Shown: positions 10,621 through 22,142 of the stretch, one piece after another
How positions within the stretch are numbered: position 1 is the first letter of the stretch
How the letters are laid out: every line of letters starts with the position of its first letter
Origin: Topomyia yanbarensis
Lineage: Eukaryota > Arthropoda > Insecta > Diptera > Culicidae
Direction of reading: 5' to 3'
Length of the DNA: 64,000 bases
Assembly (NCBI RefSeq): GCF_030247195.1
Contig: NC_080672.1
Span: forward strand, 83,450,113 to 83,514,112
Notes under the pieces: model-generated
Database searches by the model: none
What the model saw: the letters and a program-made list of their open reading frames with translations, nothing else
Told to the model about the DNA's origin: nothing
Translations under genes and position numbers: made by a program

Positions 10621-13021
10621 GTAATGCAGCAAATGCTTCATACGGGGGAGTTCGCCCTGATACTTCCCTGGCTCCATTTGCCATTAAGAATATTAAACCC
10701 CTTCAACAATTTTAACCATAGCACGAGTCGCATGACATTATGGAATTAGGGTTCCCTGTTTGTGGGGTGTTTGCCACCGAAACAGGTGGTCCGTAGTGTA
10801 ATTCTTAGCCGGTTGAAACAACCACAACCAATACTTACTTATCTAGGCTGTTCTGAGAAGGAAGCTGACATTGAAAGACAGCTTCCATAGATGGCCGAAC
10901 AGACTGGAGGAGACGCACCACAGCGTTAGTGATGTGTGATTGAGATAATTGAAAAGCAATATTTAACAATGAGAGCAAAAAAACTACTGGCTTTATTATA
11001 GGAGTATTTCGTAGGTACTCCTGATTAAAATGGTCCTTAACTGTGACCTTCCTCCTTTTCGATATTACGGTTTTCGGCTGGGGTCATGGTTTACAAAACT
11101 CATCTCGCATCTGTAGAAGGTTTAATGATCGGATACACTAATCTAATCAATGGATAACAGCTCAGACCAGCAGTCGTATTGCCTCTGCTGCAGACGACCT
11201 AATGCTCTCCGGACAAATAATTGATAAATCTCTTGACAATTATGCGTAAAGTGCAGTATAGCAATCTACAATGGGCAGGAGTACGAGGTCAGGTCTAGGT
11301 ACAGGTTTCTGATAACGAAGTTTTGTGAGAATAACAACAAAACAGAATAAAAAGCATTTTCACTGAGCGGTTCCAGGGTCATGAAAATCACATCATTTTT
11401 TTAAAATTTTGACCCAAATACGGTTATTAAAAAATGTGAAGAATAGTGAGATGAATTGATTGACGACTTAATTGACTGGTTGTTTATTGGGACGACAGGC
11501 TTCATGACAGCTTGAAGTAGTGGTTTCCAGCTGGTATAATCATAGATGGAAACCTCAATATTCCGGTTTTATTCGTGCTCTGATGCTCTTGTAAAGATTT
11601 CTATATCATCTGCTTGGGAGAGATAGGCGTCAGTCAGATAGTCAGAAAATCATTTATCGCTAATCCGTGTTGCGGTGCCAAGTTGTAGACACAGTGACAT
11701 ACATTGATATGGTTCTACCGAAAACAAAAGAAGGGAAATATTCAAATATTCAACACACAGCCAAACAACATTCTATATGTGAGTTAACACCCATTTTTTT
11801 TCAATCCGTTTTTTGATACGGTAAATTACGTTAACTTGTAGATGCCAATTTTCTATATTTTACCTTCTAAAAGTTCTTCAAATTAATTATATAATAACTG
11901 GTGCGATCATTTTTGAAGACTAGGAATCCAGTTGGTAATTTTTCAACAAAAAAAGAATATTGGTTTAAATTAACACTAGGGAAAGCACATTACAGAGACA
12001 GCGGAGAGAGGGAAACAACAATGATAGTTTGGAAGCCGTTAAACTTGTAGTTTTATAGCGGAGGAAAATCTACGATACTATTGACATCTTTGGACTGCCA
12101 AAATATCACGAACCAGGATGTGCCGGCGGCTTCAGATTTCCAGTGTCTTCAATTAAGCACAGAGGCGAAAGTGGAGATATCGCGTAGTAGGGGTTTGAGG
12201 CGGGTCAGTAACACGCCGAGTTGGTGCCGCACAATCCGAGCTAGTTGACTTATTTCTGTTCTCACCGATTCGCTTCACTGTTACGGCAAATGTTGCAGTG
12301 CTTGTGATGGATGCAGATCCTGGTGTCTGCCACTGGATAACAGGTGGGCAAGAAAACTAAAATGAAACATATGCGAATAGAAGAGATAACTAAATTTGGA
12401 TATTAATTGATTTCAACAACAGGCAGATAAGGGACACATAGGGAACATCTCAACATGCCAGAATCGGGTCTCCAGCCAGGATTTTGCTTCGGAAAGCGTC
12501 TAAAAATTAAATGCACAAATTAATCAATAAAAACAGAAATAAGTTTTGAATGATTCTTAGTTCAAACAAACAGATAAGAAAACCAAAATTCCTAAAAATG
12601 TAATAGCATTTAAAATGACAATTTTCTCAGAGATGGCTGGGCCGATTTGCACAAACTTAATTTCAAACGAACCGTATAAGTATTTTCTCTAGTAGTATTC
12701 TCCCTTAGGCTGTTAGTGATTTTTCTGGTCTATCAGAGCTCCAAAGTTACAAGACCACACAGCAATTTTTCATCAGTATAGTATCAAGATAATGCTACAT
12801 TTTTGAAATGATATTCATTTTTCTGCACCTAGGGATACAGAATGTCCTTTTTGAAGCTTTCGTACCTTCGATGCCCCCAATAATCGACTTGGTGACAACT
12901 ACTTCGAAACTTACGGCTGGCGTTTTTTCACTTTTCACAGTAAGTTGCTTTTCAACTCACTGCATATTCGCAGGCCCAAAAACCACACCGGTCGAGATGA
13001 ATTTTCACTGCTAGTAAATAT
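10621..13021. other. Interior of copy 1, no gene seen
   Basis: Both strands were read without finding recognisable domains. About 12620-12720 resembles a mosquito repeat phrase ('atggctgRRccgat' followed by 'aaacttaRtttcaaa') that is also found at 53130-53175, so the interior itself carries fragments of other repeats. Confidence 0.35.
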
Positions 13022-13334
13022 CTAGCTATTATAGTCTTGCTTTCTTCCAAAGGAAGCTTTGCACCTGTTTTTTGCAAGAAACAAGGCTAATTTTTGTGCA
13101 CTAAAATTACGAGCGAAACGAAACTCGCGATGAAGAAAAGTAGTATATGTTATAAACATAATATGGTTGCTATACAGCAACAGAAAATCAAATAAACAAA
13201 GAAGTGTTGCTGAAGAATTCTTTTTTAACTGTTTCGGGGGGTGACTCAATGAACTGGTAACTGGCGGTAAACTACTCGGACACTTTTTCATCAGAAAGTT
13301 ACATGAAGTTTCAGGTCGTGTCGTTGGTCCAGCT

Positions 13335-14240
13335 ATGTCGGCAGGTTTCACCGCTTGCTGATCGGGAAAAATCGTGTCAATGTCGAGGTGTGGTGAGCAA
13401 CAACTTGTCAAACTACCTCCACACCTGGGCAATCAGCGGTTAATCGCCCAGAAGTCTGAGGTAAAGGCAAAGCAGGGCCTACAAAGGCACGCCGTTTTCG
13501 GAAGTGAGAAACCGACTTTAAACCTCACGAGCGAAATAGCGAGAAAGTAGGAAATTGTAGAGCAGAGATTGAGTTTTCGGAGGGAGCCTCGGGAAAATCT
13601 TGAGCTGTTGCACAGAGGCCCAGGTCGACGAAGGTGGACCCCTCTGGGCTCCCCACACAACGAAAATTACTCTCAGAGGCAAACCACTGCAGGAAGATAC
13701 ATGGAGCCAACTTGACAAAGTCACACATCGAAGGGCGTAATCGCACCAGCCGTTTTCGGGTTGTGAGAAACAGACAACCAAGCGCAACTGCGCGGGTCCT
13801 TCACGATTCTGGTAAAATCGTGCCCTGCAAACTGGAAACGGGTTGCAGAAAGCTGATACGACGGCAGCAAATGCGACAAGAGTCAGTCGGGTGTGAAGAA
13901 GCAAAGGTTAAACAGTTGAACAATCCAGGCTTGTCGTAACCGGAGCGGGAAAGACGTAGGCGTCAACGCGCAGGACAGAGGCCTCCCAGGCTTACCGTCA
14001 CCGTAACTAGAGAAAACGGACACTCGTCAAGAAACAAGCTGAATCCTTCCAGGCTTACCATAACGAGAGAAAACTAACAAGTGAGAAAGTAGACTAGACA
14101 GATCGGCAATAGCGCGAACAGTGTCCAGCCCGAACAAGAGATATCCACAGCTACGAGCTGTTCCCATTGTGCTGGTGACGCGTTTTCATTTTTAACCAAC
14201 ACCAGTTGATCGACGTCAACGCCACTTGCTACTAGGTTGA
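13335..14240 (-). repeat. Probable BEL/Pao LTR or terminal region with short tandem repeats
   Basis: Lies just downstream (minus-strand sense) of BEL/Pao pol remains. From about 13920 to 14070 the phrase 'ccaggctt(g/a)...cgtaac...gagaaa' recurs three times at about 60-70 bp spacing. Open frames here have no protein similarity. Exact LTR limits cannot be set because the opposite LTR was not found. Confidence 0.45.
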
Positions 14241-14244
14241 AAGC

Positions 14245-15700
14245 TTGCCAGGTACTCGGTTTTTCACCAATCCCAAACTCTTTCAGTCTGCTGCTACACT
14301 TCTTGCCAATAATCCAGACGGTTTGCCGGCAGATGCTTCGTGTCGGGTTCAGAAATCAGATTCATGGGTTGCCCTATCGAAAAATGAGCCGGAGTTAAGG
14401 TTTTGCCACTGTCGCGACATGTCGGGATCGCTGGACAAGGGACATAACGGTCGCGAGTTAAGACACAACTCAATTTGGCACAACAGGGTTGACAAATGCT
14501 CAAACGTGGTTGCCGACTCTCCTAGCTCAACTACAAGATGTTTCTTAACACTATGCACGGCGTTCTTCCAGATGCCGCCCATGTGCGGTAGCATGACGTA
14601 GTTCTATTGGGACCAACTCTCCACTTCGGCGATCGGCCAGAGGTTGTAGATGAACCGATTGACCAGGCCAATGCATGGATGATCAACGAAAAACTAGAAT
14701 GTCTTTTCAAAAGCTGCAATTCGATCGTGCGATCTTACAGGTCTGGTTTCTAACAGATCATTGTCTTGAACATTTGGAGCAGGACACAACATCCATTCGC
14801 ATTGATCGGCTTCAAGCTCGGTGTTCCCATGAACAACAATGAATTGCCAGCAAGTTCGGCCGGTGAGAGACCACGGGATGCGAGATCTGCGGGGTTGTCA
14901 TTACTGATGACCTGATTCCAGCAGGGTAAATATTCCAGTATGACAGAGGTTCTGTTTGCTTCGTAAGTTTTCCATTTCCGTGAATGGGTAGACAGCCAGT
15001 TTAAAACGATGCTTGAGTCTGCCCACACCCAATTGCTAAAGGAGGTAGTGCTTCAGTGACACGCTGCATCAGCTCCGTAAGCAAACATGCACCATTCAGC
15101 TCCAGTCGGGGTAGCGATACCTGCTTGATCGATGCTACTCGTGATACGGTAGCAACCAACACTACGGATACGTTGCGTTGTCTTGCGTACACCACTGCTG
15201 CATACGCCTGCTCGGACTCGTCCGAAAACCCGTGAAGTTGATTTCGACCACGAATGAGTCCTTCCAGAAGAACAAGAAGAACGTCTGCACCTTGGATGAC
15301 GTCTATTGCACCTTGGACGATGGAATTCTGGGTCAGCCAATTCGCCGAGGTCGTCTAGCAGCTTCATGTTATCGGAGTTGAATCGTTGAGATGGGATTGC
15401 GGTGGTCAGTTTTCCGAGAATGTAAGCCTCAGTTCTCAAGGCTACGACGTCGTTCAACCGAGGTGCTAGGCATAATGTAACCAAACCACGCGTTGTTCCC
15501 ACTTGCTGTTGACCAAGACCGTTGACTACTAGTTTTCCTCGTGGTAACTTCAGCTTTTGGACACAGGCTTCGGATACTAACGACGCTTGTGAACCAGAAT
15601 CTATCAGTGATCTGACCAAAACGAAACCACTGTTGGCCTGCTGCACCTTCACAACCGCTGTAGGTAGCAACGGAACAGATTTTCTCTCGTTCTGCGACAT
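14245..15700 (-). pseudogene. BEL/Pao retrotransposon pol remnant (protease to integrase, RT missing)
   Basis: Reading the minus strand from 15700, the aspartic protease region has LIDSGSQASLVSE, typical of BEL/Pao. After a frame break come pieces of the RNase H-side domain (VASIKQVSLPRLELNGA; WADSSIVLNWLSTHSRKWKT; SNDNPADLASRGLSP), and then integrase-side sequence (MGGIWKNAVHSVKKHL; NSRPLCPLSSDP). The reverse-transcriptase block expected between protease and PRLEL is absent, so a large internal deletion has occurred. Several stops and frameshifts make it dead. The order and motifs are characteristic of the BEL/Pao superfamily. Confidence 0.8.
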
Positions 15701-16441
15701 TTAAGATGTCAAAGCAACGACACCTTCACCTTCCGCAGGTATTTCAGCCGAAGAAACATCAACTTCTAGTTTCATAACTTCTACTTGTTCAGGCTTCTTC
15801 ACTACGGAACACAGCAGCGTATGGTGTCGTTGTTTGCACTCGTGACATACCGATTTGGACGAACGCGTTTTCAAAGAATGCAAAGACCATAAGCAATTGA
15901 AACATAGTCTTGCCTTTTGCACTAGTTCACGCTTGTCCTTCACACTCATGTTTTTGAACTCTTCACGATCACTGGAACACTTCGTGCACTTTTTCTCCAC
16001 TGTTGTAAGCAGCGTCTTAAGTTTCATTGGCACCGGTTTAACTAGTTCCTTTTTCTTGAGTTTCTTGAGAAACTCCAGTAAATCGTTGAAAGTTGGGTCC
16101 TCAGAATCGACCACTTCCTGCGACCAATTTGCTCGCGTATCCTTGTCAAGTTTCTCTAGAATAAGATGAATCAGCCATGGATCTCTACCGCTAACCTCAT
16201 CTCCTAAAGCATTCAACTGCTGAATAATCTCATCTGACGTTGCTACCAGCTTGCTCAGTGATTGCGAGGTAGCTTGTGCTACTGATGATTGAGCTATGAA
16301 ATGATGCACTAACGAAAACACTGTGTAGCGTTTTTTGTCGAAGTGGTTGATTAAGCTGCTCCATGCATTTTGATAATTTGCACCAGAGATAGTATATTTA
16401 CTGACTAATATCTTAGCATCTCCCTCGAGGTAGGAAAACAC
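15701..16441 (-). pseudogene. BEL/Pao gag, 5'-truncated
   Basis: A 246-residue open frame has the retroelement gag layout of BEL/Pao: a helical capsid-like part (SSLINHFDKKRYTVFSLV; LILEKLDKDTRANW) followed by Cys/His knuckles (CFNCLWSLH and CHECKQRHHTLLC). It ends at a TAA immediately before the protease ATG, in the same frame, so a single stop now separates gag from pol, which in this superfamily are normally one reading frame. The N-terminal half of gag is missing; the break at about 16442 lies close to a transposon-like end at 16690-16716. Confidence 0.8.
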
Positions 16442-17866
16442 TTAAAAACAAACCTTCGCCCGCTTTAACGGTCATTTTAAATATATTTGTAATTGGGACT
16501 ATGGACACATTTGAAATTATGGCGCCACTGACCTATGAACAAGCATATGGGGGATAGACAACTAGTGAAAAATTGCTCCAAAACCTGAAAGGTAACCCAC
16601 CAGTAAATGAGGACCGTGAATAAATTCTAGTGAATTCGTGAATAAAAGGTGGAGCTGGTGTTCTGGAAAACTTGTCCGATTTTTGAGGGAATTCCGTCAT
16701 AGTGTTGTGTCTGTTAGTCTGTGATATCACTTCGATTGTGAATTGTTGAAACGAATATCCTTGAATGTCGCCCACTGTTTACGTTCTCCAGCAAACGGTT
16801 GAATATTGATAGCAGGTAATCGAACGTTCAAATGGAGTGAAGCGCTGGTCACCTGATCACCGGGAAAAGCACCACTGGATACTAGCGACAGATTTTGTAC
16901 GGCCTTCGTGGTCGACGCTTGGCAATAGCTTCCTCTTCGTTTCGATTACCAGAAGCAATGCATCCATCCAATCTTTCGTACGACTCTCGCGCGAGGGAAG
17001 CAGCGATGCTAGAACAATATACTTGCATGTTCTTTGTAGATCTTCTAGTTTAATTTAGCCATTAAGACTATAGATAAGATCATTGAGTGTTGCTACTCAG
17101 TGGAAGTTTGAGGAAATTCAAGCAAGAACTGAACCGGAGACATTTTTGCCATAGATAGTTGGCACACGATCACACAATTCTGAGCAGATGAAGTTTACTG
17201 TGTATGTGATTTGGAGAATTATGCTTTGTCTTGAGCTCAAGATTTGAAGAGCTGCTGTTAGACTCTCGTATGTTTACAGTTAGTAATCAGAATAGTCTCC
17301 GGTACAGTTCTTAAAGAAGCGAGTGTTTTGAAATTTTTCATGAGCTGCTTTCGCGCTTCGCGAAAAAAAATTTAAGCGTTGTGTACAAGACACGACCACG
17401 ATGACATTAAAAATGCAGCCAGTTTTATGAGCAAGCAATATTATCCGTGGCCAAATTAAAACCCCTTAATGCCATCGACTGTTTCAGAGCTACACAGAGG
17501 CATGCTATTCTTCACTAGAGATAATTGTTGAATTCTTAAATTAAAGTCGATAACCTGTAGTGTGACAAATTCAAGTTTTAAAAAACATAAATTAATGATG
17601 CTCACAAACAAAATCTTACATCTATCTTTAAAAACTTGCTATCAAATTAAATGTTTGCAAGCATGATAGATTAATAACTGGTCATAACTCAAACTATTCT
17701 TAAACGAAGAAAGTTTAACATATGTACCTTTATATATTCGGTGGTTTAATTAATATTAACTCTAAAATGTTCTAGATTTGGAATCCTGAAAAGGACTATT
17801 TGTGGAATCCACAAACACGCGTGCTATGGAATGAAAAGTACTAAACTAACTAAGGGCTTTTGGTTT
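16442..17866. other. No gene seen; stray transposon end at 16690-16716
   Basis: Non-coding spacer. 'gtgttgtgtctgttagtctgtg' resembles the right end of the 1677-3078 element with four or so changes. Open frames at 16533-16775 and 16837-17058 show no recognisable domains. Confidence 0.4.
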
Positions 17867-18352
17867 AACAAAAATAACATGCAGAATGGAACAATTAGTC
17901 AGCTGCAAACAAGGTCTGCCTTCTTACGTTACTTACATCAGATAAATATTTCGAAATAAAAAGAAATCTTATATGAAATACTGATAGCTTGAAACGTGAC
18001 ATTGGCTTTCATCACTTTCGCACTGATGATGGAAGGACTACCTTCATGCAGAATAACGAAAAAATATTTGCGGATTTTTCACATCCTCCGATTTCTATAA
18101 TATTGCAGACTTTTGGATTTGGTTTGATTTTCGCCAATTTCAGCATGGCAATATACTTTTAAATAACTGTACATTTTTGTATTGTTTCAGAAGGATAATT
18201 TTAAACAAATCACAGATTGAATTTCAGATTGTCAATGTACGTGCAAGCAACAAGTAACGAATATAAACGGCGGAATTAGGTTATCGTCATTGTCAAGAAT
18301 TTTTCAAATTTGTTCTCCATTGTTGGTTATAGCCCTGAAAAGGGCTTTTAAT
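17867..18352. repeat. Tandem block 1 of a degenerate ~490-bp array
   Basis: Starts 'aacaaaaataacatgc' and ends 'aaaagggcttttaatt'. Block 2 begins immediately afterwards with the same words (18353) and block 3 begins at about 19799. Shared interior phrases include 'tgatagYttgaaacgtgaca', 'catgcagaataacga' and 'ttgtattgtttc'. This is a head-to-tail duplication later disrupted by two insertions. Confidence 0.75.
18331..18346 (-). other. Histone-type 3' stem-loop candidate
   Basis: On the minus strand AGCCCTTTTCAGGGCT forms a 6-bp stem with a TTTC loop. This is the replication-dependent histone mRNA stem-loop shape, with one compensated change at the base pair usually G-C. The corresponding site in block 2 (19251-19266) reads AGCCCTTTTAAGGGCT. 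See the finding on histone H4 relics. Confidence 0.45.
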
Positions 18353-18383
18353 TAACAAAAATAACATGCGAAATGGAACAATC

Positions 18384-18440
18384 AGTCAGCCGTAACGACG
18401 GTTTGCCGTCTCTTCCAGCCGCGCGCTACTTACATCGGAT
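18384..18440 (-). pseudogene. Possible histone H4 3'-end relic
   Basis: The minus strand reads GATGTAAGTAGCGCGC, then GGCTGGAAGAGACGGC, then AAACCGTCGTTACGGC. This aligns with small gaps to the end of an insect H4 gene (MDVVYALKRQGRTLYGFGG). It lies about 40-100 nt upstream of the stem-loop at 18331-18346, the right spacing for a histone mRNA end. The match is short and gapped, so this is tentative. Confidence 0.3.
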
Positions 18441-18563
18441 AAATAATTAAAATTGAAAAGAAACAAACAACCTTCCCCTTCAACAGATAATTTGAAATAC
18501 TGATAGTTTGAAACGTGACATCGGCTTTTATCACTTTCGCATTGTTGATGGAAGGACTGCCTT

Positions 18564-18902
18564 CACGGTTAAATAAAACAACCTGCAGCATAAGTTCTTT
18601 TAACTTACTTTTGAGTTGTGCGTCACTTTCGCACTCATTAGTGTTGTCAAAAACAAAACGAGAGATTCGACTCAGTCGAGGTCTTCCGTGGAGGAAGGTA
18701 CTTTTGAGTTGTTTGGGGTATACTCAAAATTGGGTAAATTCAACTTAAATTTGAGTATAAAAAACCTATCAATGAGTTGTAATTTTTGCCGTGGTTAAAT
18801 GGAAACTACCTTCAACACGGTTTACCTAATTTTAAGTTCCCCCACGATACCACGAGATTGAGTCAAAAGAACTCAATTTTAGGTAGTTTTTCGTTTCCGT
18901 GT
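18564..18902. mobile_element. MITE inside tandem block 2
   Basis: Compared with block 1 ('ccttcatgcag'), block 2 is interrupted by sequence that begins CACGGTTAAATAAAACAACC and ends, reverse-complemented, CACGGAAACGAAAAACTACC. Inner inverted phrases 'ttttgagtt' and 'aactcaatttta' are present. Flanking 'ttca' on both sides suggests a short target duplication. Confidence 0.6.
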
Positions 18903-19276
18903 TCATGCAGAATAACGAACAAAAATTTGCGGATTCTTTTTGGTACGGCTTTCGCTAGTTGGCAGTGTTGCCACATCCTCCAATTTTCTGAAACATTGCA
19001 GAATTTTGGATTATGTTTACGAAAGATTATTTTTAATAAATCACAGGTTTTCACTAATTTCAGTCTGGAAATGTACTTTAAGTAGCTGCACATTTTTGTA
19101 TTGTTTCGGAAGGATAAATATAAACAAATAACAGATTGTTGCGAATTTCAGATTGCTTGCGCGTATGCAAATAACGAATATAAACTGCGCAATTGGATTA
19201 TCGCTGTCAATGATTGTAAATATTCAAATTTGTTCTTCATTGTTTGTTATAGCCCTTAAAAGGGCTTTTAATTTAA

Positions 19277-19795
19277 CCCTTTCATGCCCAACTTTTTTCT
19301 AGTGCATGCAGGGTTGCAAAACTATTTTTCCTTGAAAACGGTGGGGTCAACAAACTTGAAAAGCCTATTTTCATAAAGATAGGTGCTTCCATGGCAGTGC
19401 TAGAAGCTGGTCAATTTTTACCTTCTAATGCTCAATACAATTGTCCTAGAATAATTACAATATTCTAATTACGTGGAATACGTAGCCAACGACAGTCTAA
19501 TTTGATAAGTTTTATCAGTTTTCAATAATATTGCACCATAACAAAGATATATGAAAAAATCTTTTTCCGTCGTCAACGTAAACTGTCCCTGGCAGCACTG
19601 CTTCATCGGAAACCAATCAGACTAATTGCAATAACTTCAGTTCTAGAGCTGATCCTTGCAACTGTTAATACTCAAATTAAAGGCAATAATCACATTAATG
19701 AGCCTTATTTGTTTTTGTGAGCAATTCTCGCCACAATCAAAAGTTATAGCTGTTTAAAAACGTTGTTGTCCACAAACAACATGGGCATGAATGGG
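19277..19795. mobile_element. piggyBac-like non-autonomous element (TTAA duplication)
   Basis: 519 bp between TTAA at 19273-19276 and TTAA at 19796-19799. The ends are CCCTTTCATGCCCA and, inverted, CCCATTCATGCCCA (13 of 14). TTAA target duplication with CCC-starting inverted repeats is the hallmark of piggyBac-type elements. No transposase frame is present. Removing it rejoins tandem blocks 2 and 3 exactly. Confidence 0.8.
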
Positions 19796-20480
19796 TTAAC
19801 AATAACATGCAGAATAGAACAATTAGCTTCAACTGAGGTTCGCCAACTCTTTCAGCCGCGCGCTATTTACATCGGATCACCCCCAGCGGTAGCAGTGATC
19901 AAATGCAGAACTCATCGCAGCGCATTGTCAACATGCATGATTGCTACTGCTGTTCTTTACGGCCCGACTTTCGACGGGAGAATGATGTCGCTCGAGAAAT
20001 GATATTCTTTAAATAGTCGAGGATGACGTCATTCATAGAAGCGTAGTGTGCTGGGTGCTCAAATCTGTCGTACGAGACGCTATTGGCACGATGTTATTTG
20101 TCTAGCAAAAGAGCAACAACTGATTCAAACAGGCACACGGCACATATATTTATAACTTTTCGTGTTCGTTTGAATCACTAAGCTGCTCCCTATTGACGGC
20201 GCTGCCGGGGATAGATTGACTGATGTATGGGAGTTTTCACGTTTTCGAGATCTGTTCATTTTTGCTTGTTTTTCAATAGTGTACTATTGAAATACAAAAA
20301 CACTATAGCAATAAAACATAATTTTAGTTAATTCCGAATTGTTTGGTGATATCCATAGGGAAACCCGTTCATAAATAACAAAGTTATTAGCGTTCAAAAT
20401 AGTGACGCAAAAACGTGACATCGTTTTATTTTAGATTTTAGAATGACATTTTCAATGTCAAAAAATTGCCACTGGGTAGG
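19796..20480. other. Partial tandem block 3, then spacer
   Basis: About 19799-19885 repeats the start of blocks 1 and 2 (aacaataacatgcagaat ... ccgcgcgctatttacatcgg), then diverges. The remainder to 20480 holds no recognisable coding sequence. Confidence 0.5.
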
Positions 20481-21085
20481 CTTGTGTTACGCTTAAAGTG
20501 AGTAAAGGGTAATCATAAGTGCATTAATGAGGTGTTAGACGGGAGTGTGAAGCATGCAGTCAATAAATACAGGACAGCGTGAGCGCACCCCACCCGCGAT
20601 GGGTTGTCAGTAGAGCACTCTAGTTAGAGTGCGGCCAAGACGCGTTTGATGTATCCAAACGAGCAGAAATCTGACGTATTTCTATTGTGAATACGTCAAA
20701 TTTCATGTTCTTTTGGATACAGAGGTTTTTTGAATTGATGAAGTGCAGACGTACCCAACGTGCAGGAAGAGGAACGTTTTCGTCGTCAGCAGGAAGAGTT
20801 AACAAAAATCAATCATGTGGAGACTTGACGACTGGAATAGAACTACAAGACCGGCGAAAATGATAGCAGCAGAATCGTTTAGGAAGTGGCAGATGATTAT
20901 CGTTTGGGAACTGGCAGATGATTGTGTGTTCTGGTCGAACACTGAAACCCCTGAGTCCAGGAAAGGAGCGCGAAGATGTCACAACGGTTGAGCGGTAAGT
21001 CTGCACAATATCTCCTTTTTCTCGCATTTTGCTTCGGTTTTCATGTTTGGGTCAGCTAGCCTTTCTTTCAATATTACACACATGG
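20481..21085 (+). repeat. Interspersed repeat, copy B (partner at 9124-9737)
   Basis: Same orientation and block order as copy A, with an inserted 'gcactctagttagagtgc' palindrome region near 20617 not present in A. Copies differ by enough substitutions to be old. Confidence 0.65.
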
Positions 21086-21551
21086 TACAGTTCGTTGTTC
21101 GTGAGCCAGCACCATTGTTCACTTTCTAATGTCATTTTCACTTGAGGCAGAAACTAACTAAGTTTCGGAGCTAACTGCTGTCAAACCGTTTGTGTTAAGC
21201 CAGTTTCGAACCTAGGTTATGCGCCACTGAACTGAAAATCGGGTTGGGCTCTAACCTAAAAAATATTTCGGATTCGCTCACACCAGCGTTGTTTTGCTAG
21301 AACCCAACTCAGTTTCATTAAAAACGTTCGAAGCAACTAACCTGGGTTAGTTTCTAGGTTCTCAATCGAAAACGACACAATTTGCTGAGTGTTTCAAGCA
21401 ACTTCCATGGTGATGAATGAGTGCTCTACACAGGAATATGACGGTACGCTGGACTGGGTACTCAATCCTGCAAGCAACAGCCGGTATTCAGTGATATCCG
21501 TTGGGATGGTACATCGACGCGGATGCCCAGATCTTCTGATCATTTGATGTT
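21086..21551. other. MITE-rich spacer
   Basis: About 21140-21375 contains inverted phrases ('aactaactaagtttcgg', 'ctaacctgggttagtttc', 'gaacccaactcagtttc') related to the fold-back at 21932-22142. No gene seen. Confidence 0.4.
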
Positions 21552-21633
21552 GGGCCCTATTCTCACAGTTACTTAGTGACTAGAAGGAATTTTTCTTCTA
21601 GCCACTAGGTGACGTGACTGTGAGAATAGGGCC
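21552..21633. mobile_element. Fold-back MITE, about 82 bp
   Basis: GGGCCCTATTCTCACAGT at the left is mirrored by ACTGTGAGAATAGGGCC at the right, and the inner arms (gtgactagaagga / tccttctagccac) also pair imperfectly, so almost the whole unit is a hairpin. Confidence 0.75.
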
Positions 21634-21931
21634 TGTTATCCCCGTTGGCGACATCAGCCGAGTACCGTCGTTTCCCCTCCGGCCCTTGATTTCGTTGGTA
21701 GTTGGTCCAGGATCTGATCAGGAGAAGAGGCGGAATTTCTCCGGACGGGTTTTGACGGGGGCTTGCTTTGCTGCTTGCGTTCGTTGCGTAGCCTCTGATC
21801 TCGCGGTTGTTGGGGTTCTAGTCGGTGTCTTGGTGATATGTTTTGGGCATTTTGCTGCTCTACTTTTGCATCAGTTCCTGGGGCACTGCTCGTTACCTCG
21901 TGTACTAAAATTACTAGCGGACTAAACTAAT
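21634..21931. other. No gene seen
   Basis: A 103-codon open frame at 21614-21925 is rich in hydrophobic residues but starts inside the MITE arm and shows no motif; treated as chance. Confidence 0.3.
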
Positions 21932-22142
21932 GGGCCGTAGTCTCACATTCAATTTACTCATGGCGATTTCGCTTGAACCCGAAACTGAGTCAGGTTCTAA
22001 CCCCAACCGCTGTCAGTTCATACATTTTGACACCAGTTGGGGTTAGAAACTGACTCAGTTTCGCTTCAAACAAAAACTACATCAGTGACTCGAAGGAAAT
22101 TTTTTTTCTAGTCACTAGGTGACGTGACTATGAGAAAAGGAC
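21932..22142. mobile_element. Larger fold-back MITE of the same family
   Basis: Ends GGGCCGTAGTCTCAC and, inverted, GGGTCCTTTTCTCATAGTCAC. The inside carries a second palindrome pairing 'cgaaactgagtcaggttcta' with 'agaaactgactcagtttcg'. The right arm 'ctagtcactaggtgacgtga' is shared with 21552-21633. Confidence 0.6.

Larger units (their letters stand above)
9927..13325 (-). mobile_element. DNA transposon, 11-bp inverted repeats, 9-bp target duplication (copy 1)
   Basis: The ends are AACGACACGACTAGACAC at 9927 and, reverse-complemented from 13325, AACGACACGACCTGAAAC, so 11 bases are perfectly inverted. Flanks are GGTCCAGCC and GGTCCAGCT (8 of 9 identical). The element at 28458-31264 has the same two distinct ends in the opposite order, and about 200 bp inside the 'TAGACAC' end is shared (10 to 140 bp in: 'ctgactacccctcagt', 'gttgcaacccctggttac'). 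The 3.4-kb interior has no transposase. An exon-like piece near 10261-10620 is noted separately. Target-duplication length fits Mutator-like elements, but the superfamily is not proven. Confidence 0.8.
18353..19276. repeat. Tandem block 2, carrying a MITE insertion
   Basis: Same order of phrases as block 1, but enlarged by a roughly 330-bp insertion at about 18564-18900. It ends with the degenerate stem-loop 19251-19266 and 'aatttaa', where a piggyBac-like MITE is inserted. Confidence 0.75.
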
